From contig NZ_CADFEJ010000012.1 in the NCBI RefSeq assembly GCF_902833055.1, positions 120,755 through 184,754 of the forward strand: a stretch of DNA of 64,000 nucleotides. The letters run 5' to 3'. Of the stretch, positions 40,203-48,427 are shown piece by piece. The DNA is from Burkholderia territorii. GTDB taxonomy: Bacteria; Pseudomonadota; Gammaproteobacteria; Burkholderiales; Burkholderiaceae. The stretch's first letter is position 1; every line of letters starts with the position of its first letter. The notes below the pieces were generated by a model. That model ran no database searches. It was not told where the DNA came from and saw only the letters and a list, made by a program, of their open reading frames with translations. The position numbers and the translations under genes are program-made.

Positions 40203-41627
40203 ATGCTTCAGGCTATCGATCAGAAATCAGATCCGCTGCTTTCCGAGGTCTGGGACAGACGAAGAGATGCAGTTGATGTTCGCATGCTGCAAGTATCCGG
40301 CCACAACTACGCGTATCACATTCCAACCAATAGCATATTCAATATCAGCTCACCTGTCGGGGCGCTACTTTCTAAATTACTAGACGGCCGAATCACGTCT
40401 CTGGATCAATTCGGCGAATCTGACTTTGCGGCGGCCAAACAGCTTGTCGCCCTCCGAAGCGTGAAGCGCCTTCCGCTCGACGAAGCGAACCTACCAATTA
40501 CCCACCTTGCAATAAGCCCCACACTCAAATGTAATCTGCGATGCACCTACTGCTACAATTTTCAGGAGGCAGCCGAGACGGAGATTCGCAAGACGCAGGA
40601 CATTGACAAAGACGCGATTGGGAAGATTCTGTGCACGCTAGGACAATTAAGCGTGGGAGATCGGGTTAATCTCGCGTTCATCGGCGGGGAACCGTTTCTC
40701 TATCCTCGGTTATTGGATAAGCTAGCGATATTTGCACGTGCAAAAGCACGAGCAAATAACAAGTCGCTGATCCTTTTGGTAACAACTAACGGGTTGAACC
40801 TTGGAAAGGAACGAGTTAAACGAAGCATTATTCGCAACGACCTCCGCGTCTCACTTAGCCTTGATGGGCCTCCAGCCTGGCACAATCAGACCAGGAAGTT
40901 ACTGAATGGAAGCGGGAGCTTCGGTGCGATTCAACGCAATATCGATCAGTTCTTCGAATACTACCCGCACCCAATACGGGCCGCTCGAGCGACATATAAA
41001 TTGACACCGGGAAGGCTGATAACTACGTATCGATTTTTGAGAGACCTAGGATTTAACGATATATCCACTGGGTCTCACGAATTTGAAGTTGGCGCGGTAG
41101 ATGAATTTCTGCGTGACGAGCTTCTATCGGAAGTCGACGATTTGGCGAGCGAAATTGAGAGTGACTTTATCGGAGGCCGCATCGTGCGTCATGCATGGTT
41201 TTCTGAAGTAATTTCGAACCTTGCGCTGGGCCGGGTAAAGGACGTCGTGTGCGGAGCAACGCGAAACCATATCGCATTTGACGTATACGGCCGCATGCAG
41301 GCCTGTCACCGCTATCTCGGCAACGAAGCCTACGAATTGTTCCCTGAGGACATCAATAAGTCCCAGAAATCGGTCCGCGTCGCAGAAATCCGCGCACCGG
41401 GGAAGACGTCACACTGCACCGAATGCTGGGCACGTTCACTATGCGGCGGCGAATGCTTTCATGTCGGGAAAGAAATCGAGAAGCAACCTGATCACGCAGA
41501 AAGGCAGCTGTTTCTCTGTGACTACAAGCGAAAAAAATATGAGGCGGCGACCCGCATATTCGTACGGTTGGCCGAAAACCATCCGGAAGTACTTGCGCGG
41601 ATCGTCAATCCGATTTCCCGCCCATAA
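40203..41627 (+). CDS. Radical SAM/SPASM peptide maturase
   Basis: A 474-residue enzyme. Residues 1-100 form an N-terminal region with a beta-rich start (MLQVSGHNYAYHIPTNSIFN) that could be a PqqD-like recognition element. The radical SAM core has the cluster motif CNLRCTYC at Cys110, Cys114 and Cys117 and a GGEP segment (FIGGEPFLYP). The C-terminal SPASM domain matches the full seven-Cys pattern: C-x12-G-x4-C (CGATRNH to YGRMQAC), then C-x2-C-x5-C-x3-C (CTECWARSLCGGEC), then a final C in FLCDYK. That predicts two auxiliary 4Fe-4S clusters. The ATG at 40203 has AGGAG upstream. It probably crosslinks the peptide encoded just before it. GC is about 50%. Confidence 0.87.
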   Translation: MLQAIDQKSDPLLSEVWDRRRDAVDVRMLQVSGHNYAYHIPTNSIFNISSPVGALLSKLLDGRITSLDQFGESDFAAAKQLVALRSVKRLPLDEANLPITHLAISPTLKCNLRCTYCYNFQEAAETEIRKTQDIDKDAIGKILCTLGQLSVGDRVNLAFIGGEPFLYPRLLDKLAIFARAKARANNKSLILLVTTNGLNLGKERVKRSIIRNDLRVSLSLDGPPAWHNQTRKLLNGSGSFGAIQRNIDQFFEYYPHPIRAARATYKLTPGRLITTYRFLRDLGFNDISTGSHEFEVGAVDEFLRDELLSEVDDLASEIESDFIGGRIVRHAWFSEVISNLALGRVKDVVCGATRNHIAFDVYGRMQACHRYLGNEAYELFPEDINKSQKSVRVAEIRAPGKTSHCTECWARSLCGGECFHVGKEIEKQPDHAERQLFLCDYKRKKYEAATRIFVRLAENHPEVLARIVNPISRP

Positions 41628-41862
41628 GGGTCTTTCCGCCGATACTCGCGTCGGAACTCCATTAGCGGCATTGGGCTAGCAGTCCTCGCGTCCGTTGTCC
41701 GGGAAGGAGCGAACGTCCACACGTCCGCGAGGGAGGGCGAATGAACGGCCGTCAATGGCCGGCTACCGCCCCGCGCGGTCGACTGTCACCGACCCATTGC
41801 CGATATCGCGAGGCGGAACCAACAGGCGGTAGCCTCTTGTTCGGCCACCCGCTCGAAACGCG

Positions 41863-42990
41863 CTACAGCACCCGCTCCAGCGCACTCGCAAACCGCCCGA
41901 CCGCCGCATCGACGTCATGCAACTTGTCGAGCCCGAACAAGCCGATCCGGAACGTCTTGAAATCCGCCGGCTCGTCGCATTGCAACGGCACGCCCGCCGC
42001 GATCTGCATCCCGACATCGGCGAATTTCTTGCCGGACCGGATATCGTCATCGTCGGTGTAGCACACCACGACACCCGGCGCCTCGAAGCCTTCCGCCGCA
42101 ACGCTCCGGAATCCGTTCTGCGCCAGCAACGCACGAATCCGCGTGCCGAGCTCGAGTTGTTCCGCCCGCACCTTGTCGAAGCCGTAAGCTGCCGTTTCCT
42201 TGATCACGTCGCGCAGCGTCGCAAGGCTGTCGGTCGGCATCGTCGCGTGGTACGCGAAACCGCCGCCTTCGTACGCCTCCATGATCTGCAGCCACTTGCG
42301 CAGATCGCACGCGAAACTGGTGCTGGTCGTCGCATCGATGCGCTCGCGTGCAAGCGGACTCATCATCACCAGCGCACAGCCGGGCGACGCGCTCCAGCCC
42401 TTTTGTGGCGCGCTGATCAGCACGTCGACACCGCTCGCCTCCATGTCGACCCAGATCGTCCCGGACGCGATGCAGTCGAGCACGAACATCCCGCCGACCG
42501 CATGCACGGCGTCCGCCACCGCACGCAGATACGCATCGGGGAGCATCATCCCCGACGCGGTTTCGACGTGCGGCGCGAACACCAGATCCGGCTTGTGCTC
42601 GCGAATCGCGGCAACGACTTCATCGATCGGCGCCGGCGCAAAGGCGGCCTGTCTGCCCGCTTCGACCGGACGCGCCTTCAGCACGATCGACTCGGCCGGA
42701 ATGCGGCCCATGTCGAAAATCTGCGACCAGCGGAAACTGAACCAGCCATTGCGGATGACCAGACACTTCTTGTCCGTCGCGAACTGGCGCGCAACGGCTT
42801 CCATGCCGAACGTCCCGCTGCCCGGGACGATCGCGACCGCCTTCGCGTTGTAAACCTTCTTCAGCGCCGCGGAAATATCTCGCATGACACCTTGAAAGCG
42901 CTGCGACATGTGATTGATCGACCGGTCGGTGTACACCACCGAATATTCGAGAAGCCCGTCGCGGTCGACATCGGGAAGTAATCCTGGCAC
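41863..42990 (-). CDS. PLP-dependent class V aminotransferase (serine/alanine-glyoxylate type)
   Basis: A 375-residue fold-type I enzyme. PLP-binding Lys197 lies in ISAPQKGWSASPG, with the cofactor Asp172 in FVLDC. The substrate-related stretch FAPHVETASGMMLPD is typical of the alanine-glyoxylate, serine-glyoxylate and 2-aminoethylphosphonate aminotransferase group. Start codon GTG, chosen for GGAGG five bases upstream. The preferred donor cannot be read from sequence and neighbours do not help. Confidence 0.8.
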   Translation of the reverse strand: MPGLLPDVDRDGLLEYSVVYTDRSINHMSQRFQGVMRDISAALKKVYNAKAVAIVPGSGTFGMEAVARQFATDKKCLVIRNGWFSFRWSQIFDMGRIPAESIVLKARPVEAGRQAAFAPAPIDEVVAAIREHKPDLVFAPHVETASGMMLPDAYLRAVADAVHAVGGMFVLDCIASGTIWVDMEASGVDVLISAPQKGWSASPGCALVMMSPLARERIDATTSTSFACDLRKWLQIMEAYEGGGFAYHATMPTDSLATLRDVIKETAAYGFDKVRAEQLELGTRIRALLAQNGFRSVAAEGFEAPGVVVCYTDDDDIRSGKKFADVGMQIAAGVPLQCDEPADFKTFRIGLFGLDKLHDVDAAVGRFASALERVL

Positions 42991-43178
42991 GTTCGCCTCC
43001 GGTAAAGGACATGAGATGAGCGCGAGCGGTGTTCATGAGCGGATGCCGCTGCGCCGATGCAACGCTGCTTTGCTCTGATAGACGACCGATTCTAACGAAA
43101 GCTGTCCGTTCGTTGGAAATTTCGGCGGTTGCCTCATTCACCGCACATCCGGTGCCGTTCGCGCGACGGGTCGACGCG

Positions 43179-43415
43179 CTATGGACGCGAAGCCAGCAAC
43201 CTGATTCCCGCGATCCCGAATACGACGGCCAGACCCCCGTCCAGTGCCTTGTGGGTTCGCATGTAGATCCTTCGAACCGGCGCCACGGAAAACAGCCATG
43301 CATAACCGGCGAACACGCCGCACCCGATGGCCGCACAACCCAAAACGAGTGCACCTTGTGACGGCCGCGTGCCGCCAGGCGATTCCACCGCACCGCCGAT
43401 CATCACTTCGTCCAT
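43179..43415 (-). pseudogene. C-terminal remnant of a LysE/RhtB-family exporter
   Basis: A 78-codon open frame whose residues match only the end of a LysE/RhtB amino acid exporter: a membrane helix (ALVLGCAAIGCGVFAGYAWLF), RRIYMRTHKALDGGLAVV, and a terminal helix ending GIRLLASR. Full family members are about 205 residues, so more than half is missing. The upstream sequence (43416-43586) does not supply the rest in any frame I can see. A decayed gene is the simplest reading. Confidence 0.55.
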
Positions 43416-43586
43416 CGCCAGCCTGGCTCGAACCAGCGTTCAGCAAAGTAGCCGGACAGTCGGACCGGCACATCGAAACGCAACATCGTGAAACCGGGCT
43501 TGCGGTCCGAGGGCACGGGAACGTAATCTTTAACGATACCGGCGGACGTAACGAACGATTCCGCCGAGGTTCCCTGACGTCCTGCG

Positions 43587-45374
43587 ATGAACATCAAAAG
43601 CCGTGCCCGCCAGCACACGGCCCGCCCGCCCCGCAAGCCCGATGCCGGCCTGCTGCGGTGGATCAACGGACTCGCCGCGGCGCGCACCTATCGATTGCAT
43701 TGGCTGCCGCACGATCTGCTGGCCGGCGTCACGCTCAGTGCCGTGCTCGTGCCCGCCGGCATGGCCTATGCGAACGCAGCCGGCCTGCCCGCCGTCAACG
43801 GGCTCTATGCGTCGCTTGCGGCGCTGCTCGCGTATGCGCTGTTCGGCCCGAGCCGCATCCTCGTCCTCGGCCCCGACTCCGCGCTGGTCGCGCTGATCGC
43901 CGCAAGCATCGCGCCGCTTGCTCACGGCGATGCCGCGCATGCGCTGGCCGTTGCCGGCGCGCTCGCGATACTCGCGGGCGCGATCTGCATCGCGGTCGGA
44001 GTGCTCAGGCTCGGGTTCGTCACCGAGCTGCTGTCGCTGCCCATCCGGTACGGTTTTCTGAACGGCATCATGCTGACGATCAGCATCGGGCAATTGCCCA
44101 AGCTCCTCGGCTACAAGGGCAACGGCGAATCGTTCATCGAGCAGGTGCGCGACGTGGTCGCCGGCATCGCGGCGTCGAAGGTGAACGCAACGTCGTTCGC
44201 ACTCGGTGTCGCCTCCCTCGCGCTGATACTCGCGTGCAAACGGCTCTGGCCCAGGATGCCGGGTGTACTGCTCGCCGTGGCTGGCGCGACGGCGTCGGTG
44301 ATGTGGTTCGATCTGTCGACGCGCGCCGGCGTTGCAACCGTCGGTGCGGTTCCGCAAGGCCTGCCGGTGCCGCGCATCCCCGACGTGAACCTCGACGGCT
44401 GGCTGCGTCTCGCGGGAAGCGCAGCGGCGATCGCGCTCGTATCGCTCACGGATATCAGCGTGCTGTCCCGCACCTACGAACTGCGCAACGACACCCGCGT
44501 GGACCGGAATCACGAATGCATCGCGCTCGGGCTGTCGAACCTCGCCGCCGGCCTGATGCAAGGGTTCGCGGTAAGCGCGAGCGGGTCACGCACGCCCGTC
44601 GCGGAAGCGGCCGGCGCGAAGACGCAGGCAACGGGTGTGGTGGCTGCCGCCGTCGTTGCCGCGTTGCTGCTGTTCGCGCCGCGCGCGCTTGCGCATACGC
44701 CGCAATCCGTGCTGGCCGCCGTCGTGATCGCGGCATGCGTGAACATGATCGAGGTGCCCGGCGTCGTGCGGCTATATCGGCTCCGCAAAAGCGAATTCAT
44801 GCAGGCCGTGGCGTGCTTCGTCGGCGTTGCCGCCGTCGGGGTCGTGAACGGCATTGCGCTGGCACTGCTGCTCACCGTGCTGTCGTTTTTGTGGCGCGCG
44901 TGGCGGCCTTACGATGCCGTACTCGGGCGCGTCGACGGCCGGAAGGGCTATCACGACGTGTCGCGCCATCCGGACGCGCGGCGCGTGCCCGGGCTCGTGC
45001 TGCTGCGCTGGGATGCGCCGCTCTTTTTTGCGAATGGCGAAATCTTTCGGGAACGCGTGTTGCGCGCCGTCGATGAATCGCCCGAGCCGGCACGCTGGAT
45101 CGTCATCGCGGCGGAGCCCGTGACCGACATCGACCTCACGGCTGCCGATGTCCTCGAACGGCTGCATCGCGAACTTGCCGCGCGGCAGGTCAAGCTGGTG
45201 TTCGCGGAGCTGAAAGGCCCCGTCAAGGACAGCCTCAAGCATTACCGCATGTACAGCATGTTCGGCGACGACAACTTCTTTCCGACGATCGGCGAAGCGG
45301 TAAGCCGTTATGTGGACATGCATCGAATCGAGTGGCACGACTGGGAAGACGCCCGCGGCTCGGGCGGGGTCTGA
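43587..45374 (+). CDS. SulP-family anion transporter with STAS domain
   Basis: A 595-residue inner-membrane transporter. The SulP signature AGVTLSAVLVPAGMAYANAAGLP lies near 45-70; about ten to twelve membrane helices follow (50-440). A cytoplasmic STAS domain covers about 470-580 (VLLRWDAPLFFANGEIFRERV, DLTAADVLERLHRELA). Likely a proton-coupled importer of sulfate, bicarbonate or a dicarboxylate. No linked gene points to the substrate. Confidence 0.9.
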   Translation: MNIKSRARQHTARPPRKPDAGLLRWINGLAAARTYRLHWLPHDLLAGVTLSAVLVPAGMAYANAAGLPAVNGLYASLAALLAYALFGPSRILVLGPDSALVALIAASIAPLAHGDAAHALAVAGALAILAGAICIAVGVLRLGFVTELLSLPIRYGFLNGIMLTISIGQLPKLLGYKGNGESFIEQVRDVVAGIAASKVNATSFALGVASLALILACKRLWPRMPGVLLAVAGATASVMWFDLSTRAGVATVGAVPQGLPVPRIPDVNLDGWLRLAGSAAAIALVSLTDISVLSRTYELRNDTRVDRNHECIALGLSNLAAGLMQGFAVSASGSRTPVAEAAGAKTQATGVVAAAVVAALLLFAPRALAHTPQSVLAAVVIAACVNMIEVPGVVRLYRLRKSEFMQAVACFVGVAAVGVVNGIALALLLTVLSFLWRAWRPYDAVLGRVDGRKGYHDVSRHPDARRVPGLVLLRWDAPLFFANGEIFRERVLRAVDESPEPARWIVIAAEPVTDIDLTAADVLERLHRELAARQVKLVFAELKGPVKDSLKHYRMYSMFGDDNFFPTIGEAVSRYVDMHRIEWHDWEDARGSGGV

Positions 45375-45622
45375 TGGCCGGCAACATATCGGCGGCGGTA
45401 TGGAGCGAGCGCTGACGCTGCGGGGGGCACTGCAAAGCATCTCGACACGTTGCGCCACGCGCCGATCCTTGCGCAGTCCAATGGGCGCCAGCGCGACTCA
45501 ACAGTTGACAAGCACGTACTTCGACACTGCCACGCTCGCATTTGACCGGTGCGCGGCTTCCCTGCGGATGCGTGCGGGCGCAACCGCAGAAGCTACACGC
45601 ATCGTCGCCCCGTCGTCGCCAA

Positions 45623-46153
45623 TCAGTAGCGCTCGGACACACCATCGATCCCGCGCTCGTGCAATTCGCGCACGAGCCTCGCTCGCACCGTCGCGACATC
45701 GGAAAACGCAGGCCGTCGATGCGCGGCAATTTCGTCAGCCGTATAAGGCTTGAAATCGCGCGGCAGCGCATCGCGATTCATCGTCGTGAGCACCCAGTTC
45801 AGTACGTCGGCGAGATCCTGGTCCGACAGCGCCGAGTTCGACGCGCCGGGCACGCGCATCACGTACTCGCGCCCCGCAGGCAGATGCGTGAAATAACCGA
45901 GCGAATTCGCGAGCGGCGGCACCTTGCCCGGAATGCCGTCGCCCGTCGCCGTATGGCAGCCCATGCAGTTGAGCACCCAGTGCTGCCGCGCGAGCGTCGT
46001 GTCGGTCACGCCGTCGGCATGCGCCGGCACGCCAATCGCGCATGAGGCGGCAGCGGCCATCAGCGCCCGGTGCAGACGGCGCGTCGCGGACGCCCTGATC
46101 CTCGACGCAACCGCGCGTCGACCTTCGTCATGCGGAATGCGCGCGGCTTTCAC
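45623..46153 (-). CDS. Periplasmic monohaem cytochrome c, aromatic amine dehydrogenase cluster
   Basis: A 176-residue protein started at GTG, overlapping the preceding gene's stop by four bases. A basic N-terminal extension precedes a signal segment ALMAAAASCAIGVPAHA. One haem site CMGCH near residue 64, a distal Met likely in the DVLNWVLTTMNRD segment. It is the last gene of the amine dehydrogenase cluster and could accept electrons from the dehydrogenase. A comparable c-type cytochrome gene (orf2) follows aauA in Alcaligenes. Confidence 0.8.
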   Translation of the reverse strand: MKAARIPHDEGRRAVASRIRASATRRLHRALMAAAASCAIGVPAHADGVTDTTLARQHWVLNCMGCHTATGDGIPGKVPPLANSLGYFTHLPAGREYVMRVPGASNSALSDQDLADVLNWVLTTMNRDALPRDFKPYTADEIAAHRRPAFSDVATVRARLVRELHERGIDGVSERY

Positions 46154-46653
46154 AGCCCCAGCCCCTTCGTCACGACCGCACGTTGCGCATGAACGGCCGC
46201 GCCGTCCATCTCCTTCGCCCGCGCCGCGCGAATGTCTGCGGCGGTGAACGGTTTCGCGTCACCTTGCCTGTCGTTGAGATCGAACACGACGTAGTTGAGC
46301 ACGTTCGCGATATCGTCATCGCTCGCACTCGCGAATGAAGGCATCTTGAAGTTGTAGCTCTTGTCGTGCACCCTGATTTCGCCGAACATCCCGTGCAACA
46401 GCGTCGCGACGAGCTGCGCACGGCCGGCGTCGGCCGCCGCGTACTTGCCCGGGTATTCGGTCAACGGCGGCGCGAGGCCGTCCTGCCCCTTGCCGCCCGC
46501 CTGGTGACACACTGCGCACTGCGCATCGAACAGGCTCTTGCCCGCCGGGTAATGAACGGTCTGCTGCGCACCGGCCACGCCCGGCAGCATCAGAAATCCG
46601 GCGGAAGCCGCCACGCATGCGGCCACGATCTTTCCAGCTTGCTTCACTTTCAT
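46150..46653 (-). CDS. Periplasmic monohaem cytochrome c, aromatic amine dehydrogenase cluster
   Basis: A 167-residue exported cytochrome: signal peptide to about residue 29 (GVAGA), haem site CAVCHQAGG near 46, and a sixth-ligand Met in KMPSFASASDDDIANVLNY. The start ATG overlaps the stop of the TTQ light-chain gene (ATGA). It likely passes electrons from the amine dehydrogenase to the respiratory chain. Confidence 0.82.
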   Translation of the reverse strand: MKVKQAGKIVAACVAASAGFLMLPGVAGAQQTVHYPAGKSLFDAQCAVCHQAGGKGQDGLAPPLTEYPGKYAAADAGRAQLVATLLHGMFGEIRVHDKSYNFKMPSFASASDDDIANVLNYVVFDLNDRQGDAKPFTAADIRAARAKEMDGAAVHAQRAVVTKGLGL

Positions 46654-47195
46654 TGCTTGGCCGCTCCCAGCAGGACCGAAACGGAACAGTGGTAATTCGA
46701 ATTGCCGTTTGCCATGCACCAGTTGATGTCGTTGTTCAGCGACAGCTTGTACAGCGGTTTCTCGCGCTCGTTGCGGTTGCAGAAGCACTTGCCGCACGAC
46801 GTCTTGCCGCAGCAGTCGTTGTACGACACGATGTAGTCCGAACCGTCGTGCGGATTGCGGCAGGTGCCGATCCACGTGATCGGCGAAGGCGTGGTGCCTG
46901 GCGGGCAGCTACTCGACGTACCGCCGCAGCAACTGCACAGCCAGCCGTCGATCGCGCAGTATTTCCAGTAATCGCAGCTCGTCGGATCGTCGCTCGCGCC
47001 CGATGCGCCGGCACCGGACGCCGCCGATGCACCCGAGGCCGCGTCGGCCGCATACGCGGTGCGATCGACCGGCAGGAGCGGCAGCATCGCCGATCCGACC
47101 AGCACCTTCCCAAGCTTCGCCATCGCGCTGCGCCGCGAACTATGCTGCGCGACGCCGCGCGCCGACCGTTCGAACCATGAATCAAACAGGCCCAT
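46650..47195 (-). CDS. aauA: Aromatic amine dehydrogenase, TTQ-bearing light chain
   Basis: A 181-residue small subunit. A long Tat-like leader (SSRRSAMAKLGKVLVG) precedes the Cys-rich mature part with about a dozen cysteines in disulfides: CDYWKYCAIDGWLCSCCGG, ITWIGTC, DCCGKTSCGKCFC, INWCMAN. By comparison with methylamine dehydrogenase, Trp108 (TWIGTC) and Trp159 (NWCMAN) form the tryptophan tryptophylquinone cofactor. It lies between mauD and the cytochromes. Whether aromatic amines or methylamine are the main substrates is inferred from order and AauB type. Confidence 0.88.
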   Translation of the reverse strand: MGLFDSWFERSARGVAQHSSRRSAMAKLGKVLVGSAMLPLLPVDRTAYAADAASGASAASGAGASGASDDPTSCDYWKYCAIDGWLCSCCGGTSSSCPPGTTPSPITWIGTCRNPHDGSDYIVSYNDCCGKTSCGKCFCNRNEREKPLYKLSLNNDINWCMANGNSNYHCSVSVLLGAAKQ

Positions 47196-47233
47196 TCCGT
47201 TGCTCCCGTTAACGTTGAAGGAAGATCGGCCGC

Positions 47234-47869
47234 TCACGCGTGCTGCGCATGCGCTTGATGGCCGTCGTGGGCGTGACCGCCATGCACGAACTGCTGCAGC
47301 GATGCGACGCCACGCTCTTTCGCTTCGAACAGGCTCTCGAGATGCTCGCGCGTATTGACGAGCCCCTTCGCGCGCACGGTGCCGGTGTCGTCGAGCAGCA
47401 CCGCATACGGCAATTTGCCGATCTGGTATGCGAGGCCGAGCTCCTGCGACAGCACGTACGGGAAACGCGCGAGGTCGTGCTTCTGCGCGAAGCGCGTGTG
47501 TTCGTCGAGATCGCCGTCGCTGGCGAGCACGATGTTCACCGGCGTCGACTCGCTCGCCTGGAGCGACGGCAACAGCGGCAGCAGCTTCTTGCACACCGGG
47601 CACGTCGGCGACAGGAAGAACAGCAGCGTCGCCTTGCCCGATGCGTCGATACCGCCGACTTTCACCTGCGAGCCGCGTATGTCGGTCAGTTCGAACGTCG
47701 GCGCGATCGCCCCGACTGCCGGCCCCTTGTCGATCATCAACGCGCCGGCCGGCATGATGCGTTCGTACAGGATGCCGATCTGGCGCACGAGCGCGAGGCA
47801 GATCGCGCCGAGCGCGAGAACGGCGACCCAGAGCAAGGCCGTGGAAATGGTGAGAGCGGTTTGCATCAT
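47234..47869 (-). CDS. mauD: MauD/AauD thioredoxin-like protein for amine dehydrogenase assembly
   Basis: A 211-residue protein with an N-terminal membrane anchor (TALLWVAVLALGAICLALV) and a thioredoxin-fold domain carrying CPVC in LSPTCPVCKKLLPLL. It is needed for disulfide formation in the Cys-rich light chain encoded next. GAGGAATTC precedes the first of two ATGs. It overlaps the mauE gene by four bases. A His-rich tail (GGHAHDGHQAHAQH) is unusual. Confidence 0.9.
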   Translation of the reverse strand: MMQTALTISTALLWVAVLALGAICLALVRQIGILYERIMPAGALMIDKGPAVGAIAPTFELTDIRGSQVKVGGIDASGKATLLFFLSPTCPVCKKLLPLLPSLQASESTPVNIVLASDGDLDEHTRFAQKHDLARFPYVLSQELGLAYQIGKLPYAVLLDDTGTVRAKGLVNTREHLESLFEAKERGVASLQQFVHGGHAHDGHQAHAQHA

Positions 47870-48420
47870 GAATTCCTCAGGTGGGAAAGGCGCGGTACGT
47901 TGGCGAGCAGCACGTCGACGGTGAGCAGCGCGCAGACGATCAGCAACACGGAAGAGAACAGCGTCAGGTAGTCGAACCACACGATCGCGCGGCCGCCCGG
48001 TTCGACGAACGCGGTCGCGGACAGCACGACGAGCAGCAGCACGCGCGCGACATGCAGCCAGCCGATGCCGAGCGGCGCGCCCGCGCGCGCGGCGGCGAAA
48101 CCGGAACAGCCGCAGTCGATGTCGGTATGGCCGCGCACGATGTTGATCGTCATCCCGGCCGCGAAGACGAGCAACAACGCGATCAGGCCGAGCGCGCCGC
48201 CCGTGCGTGTATCGGGGAACAGCAGCGCCGCGGCGCAGACGGCTTCCGCGAGCGGAATCGCGAACGCGGCGGGCGCGGTGAGCGCATCGGGCAGCAGCCG
48301 GTAGCCGGCAAGTGCCTGCCGGAACGCCGCGGGCCGGCGCATCTTCGAGAAGGCACCGAGCAGCACGACGACGGCCGCGCCGGCCTGCGCGCTGGTGGCG
48401 AGTACGGGATCGAGCGTCAT
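47866..48420 (-). CDS. mauE: MauE/AauE membrane protein for amine dehydrogenase maturation
   Basis: A 184-residue inner-membrane protein with four to five helices, the MauE family (DoxX-like). The conserved pair in DIDCGCSG may take part in disulfide relay with MauD. It is seven bases downstream of the large-subunit gene and overlaps mauD. Confidence 0.87.
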   Translation of the reverse strand: MTLDPVLATSAQAGAAVVVLLGAFSKMRRPAAFRQALAGYRLLPDALTAPAAFAIPLAEAVCAAALLFPDTRTGGALGLIALLLVFAAGMTINIVRGHTDIDCGCSGFAAARAGAPLGIGWLHVARVLLLVVLSATAFVEPGGRAIVWFDYLTLFSSVLLIVCALLTVDVLLANVPRLSHLRNS

Positions 48421-48427
48421 CGCGGCC

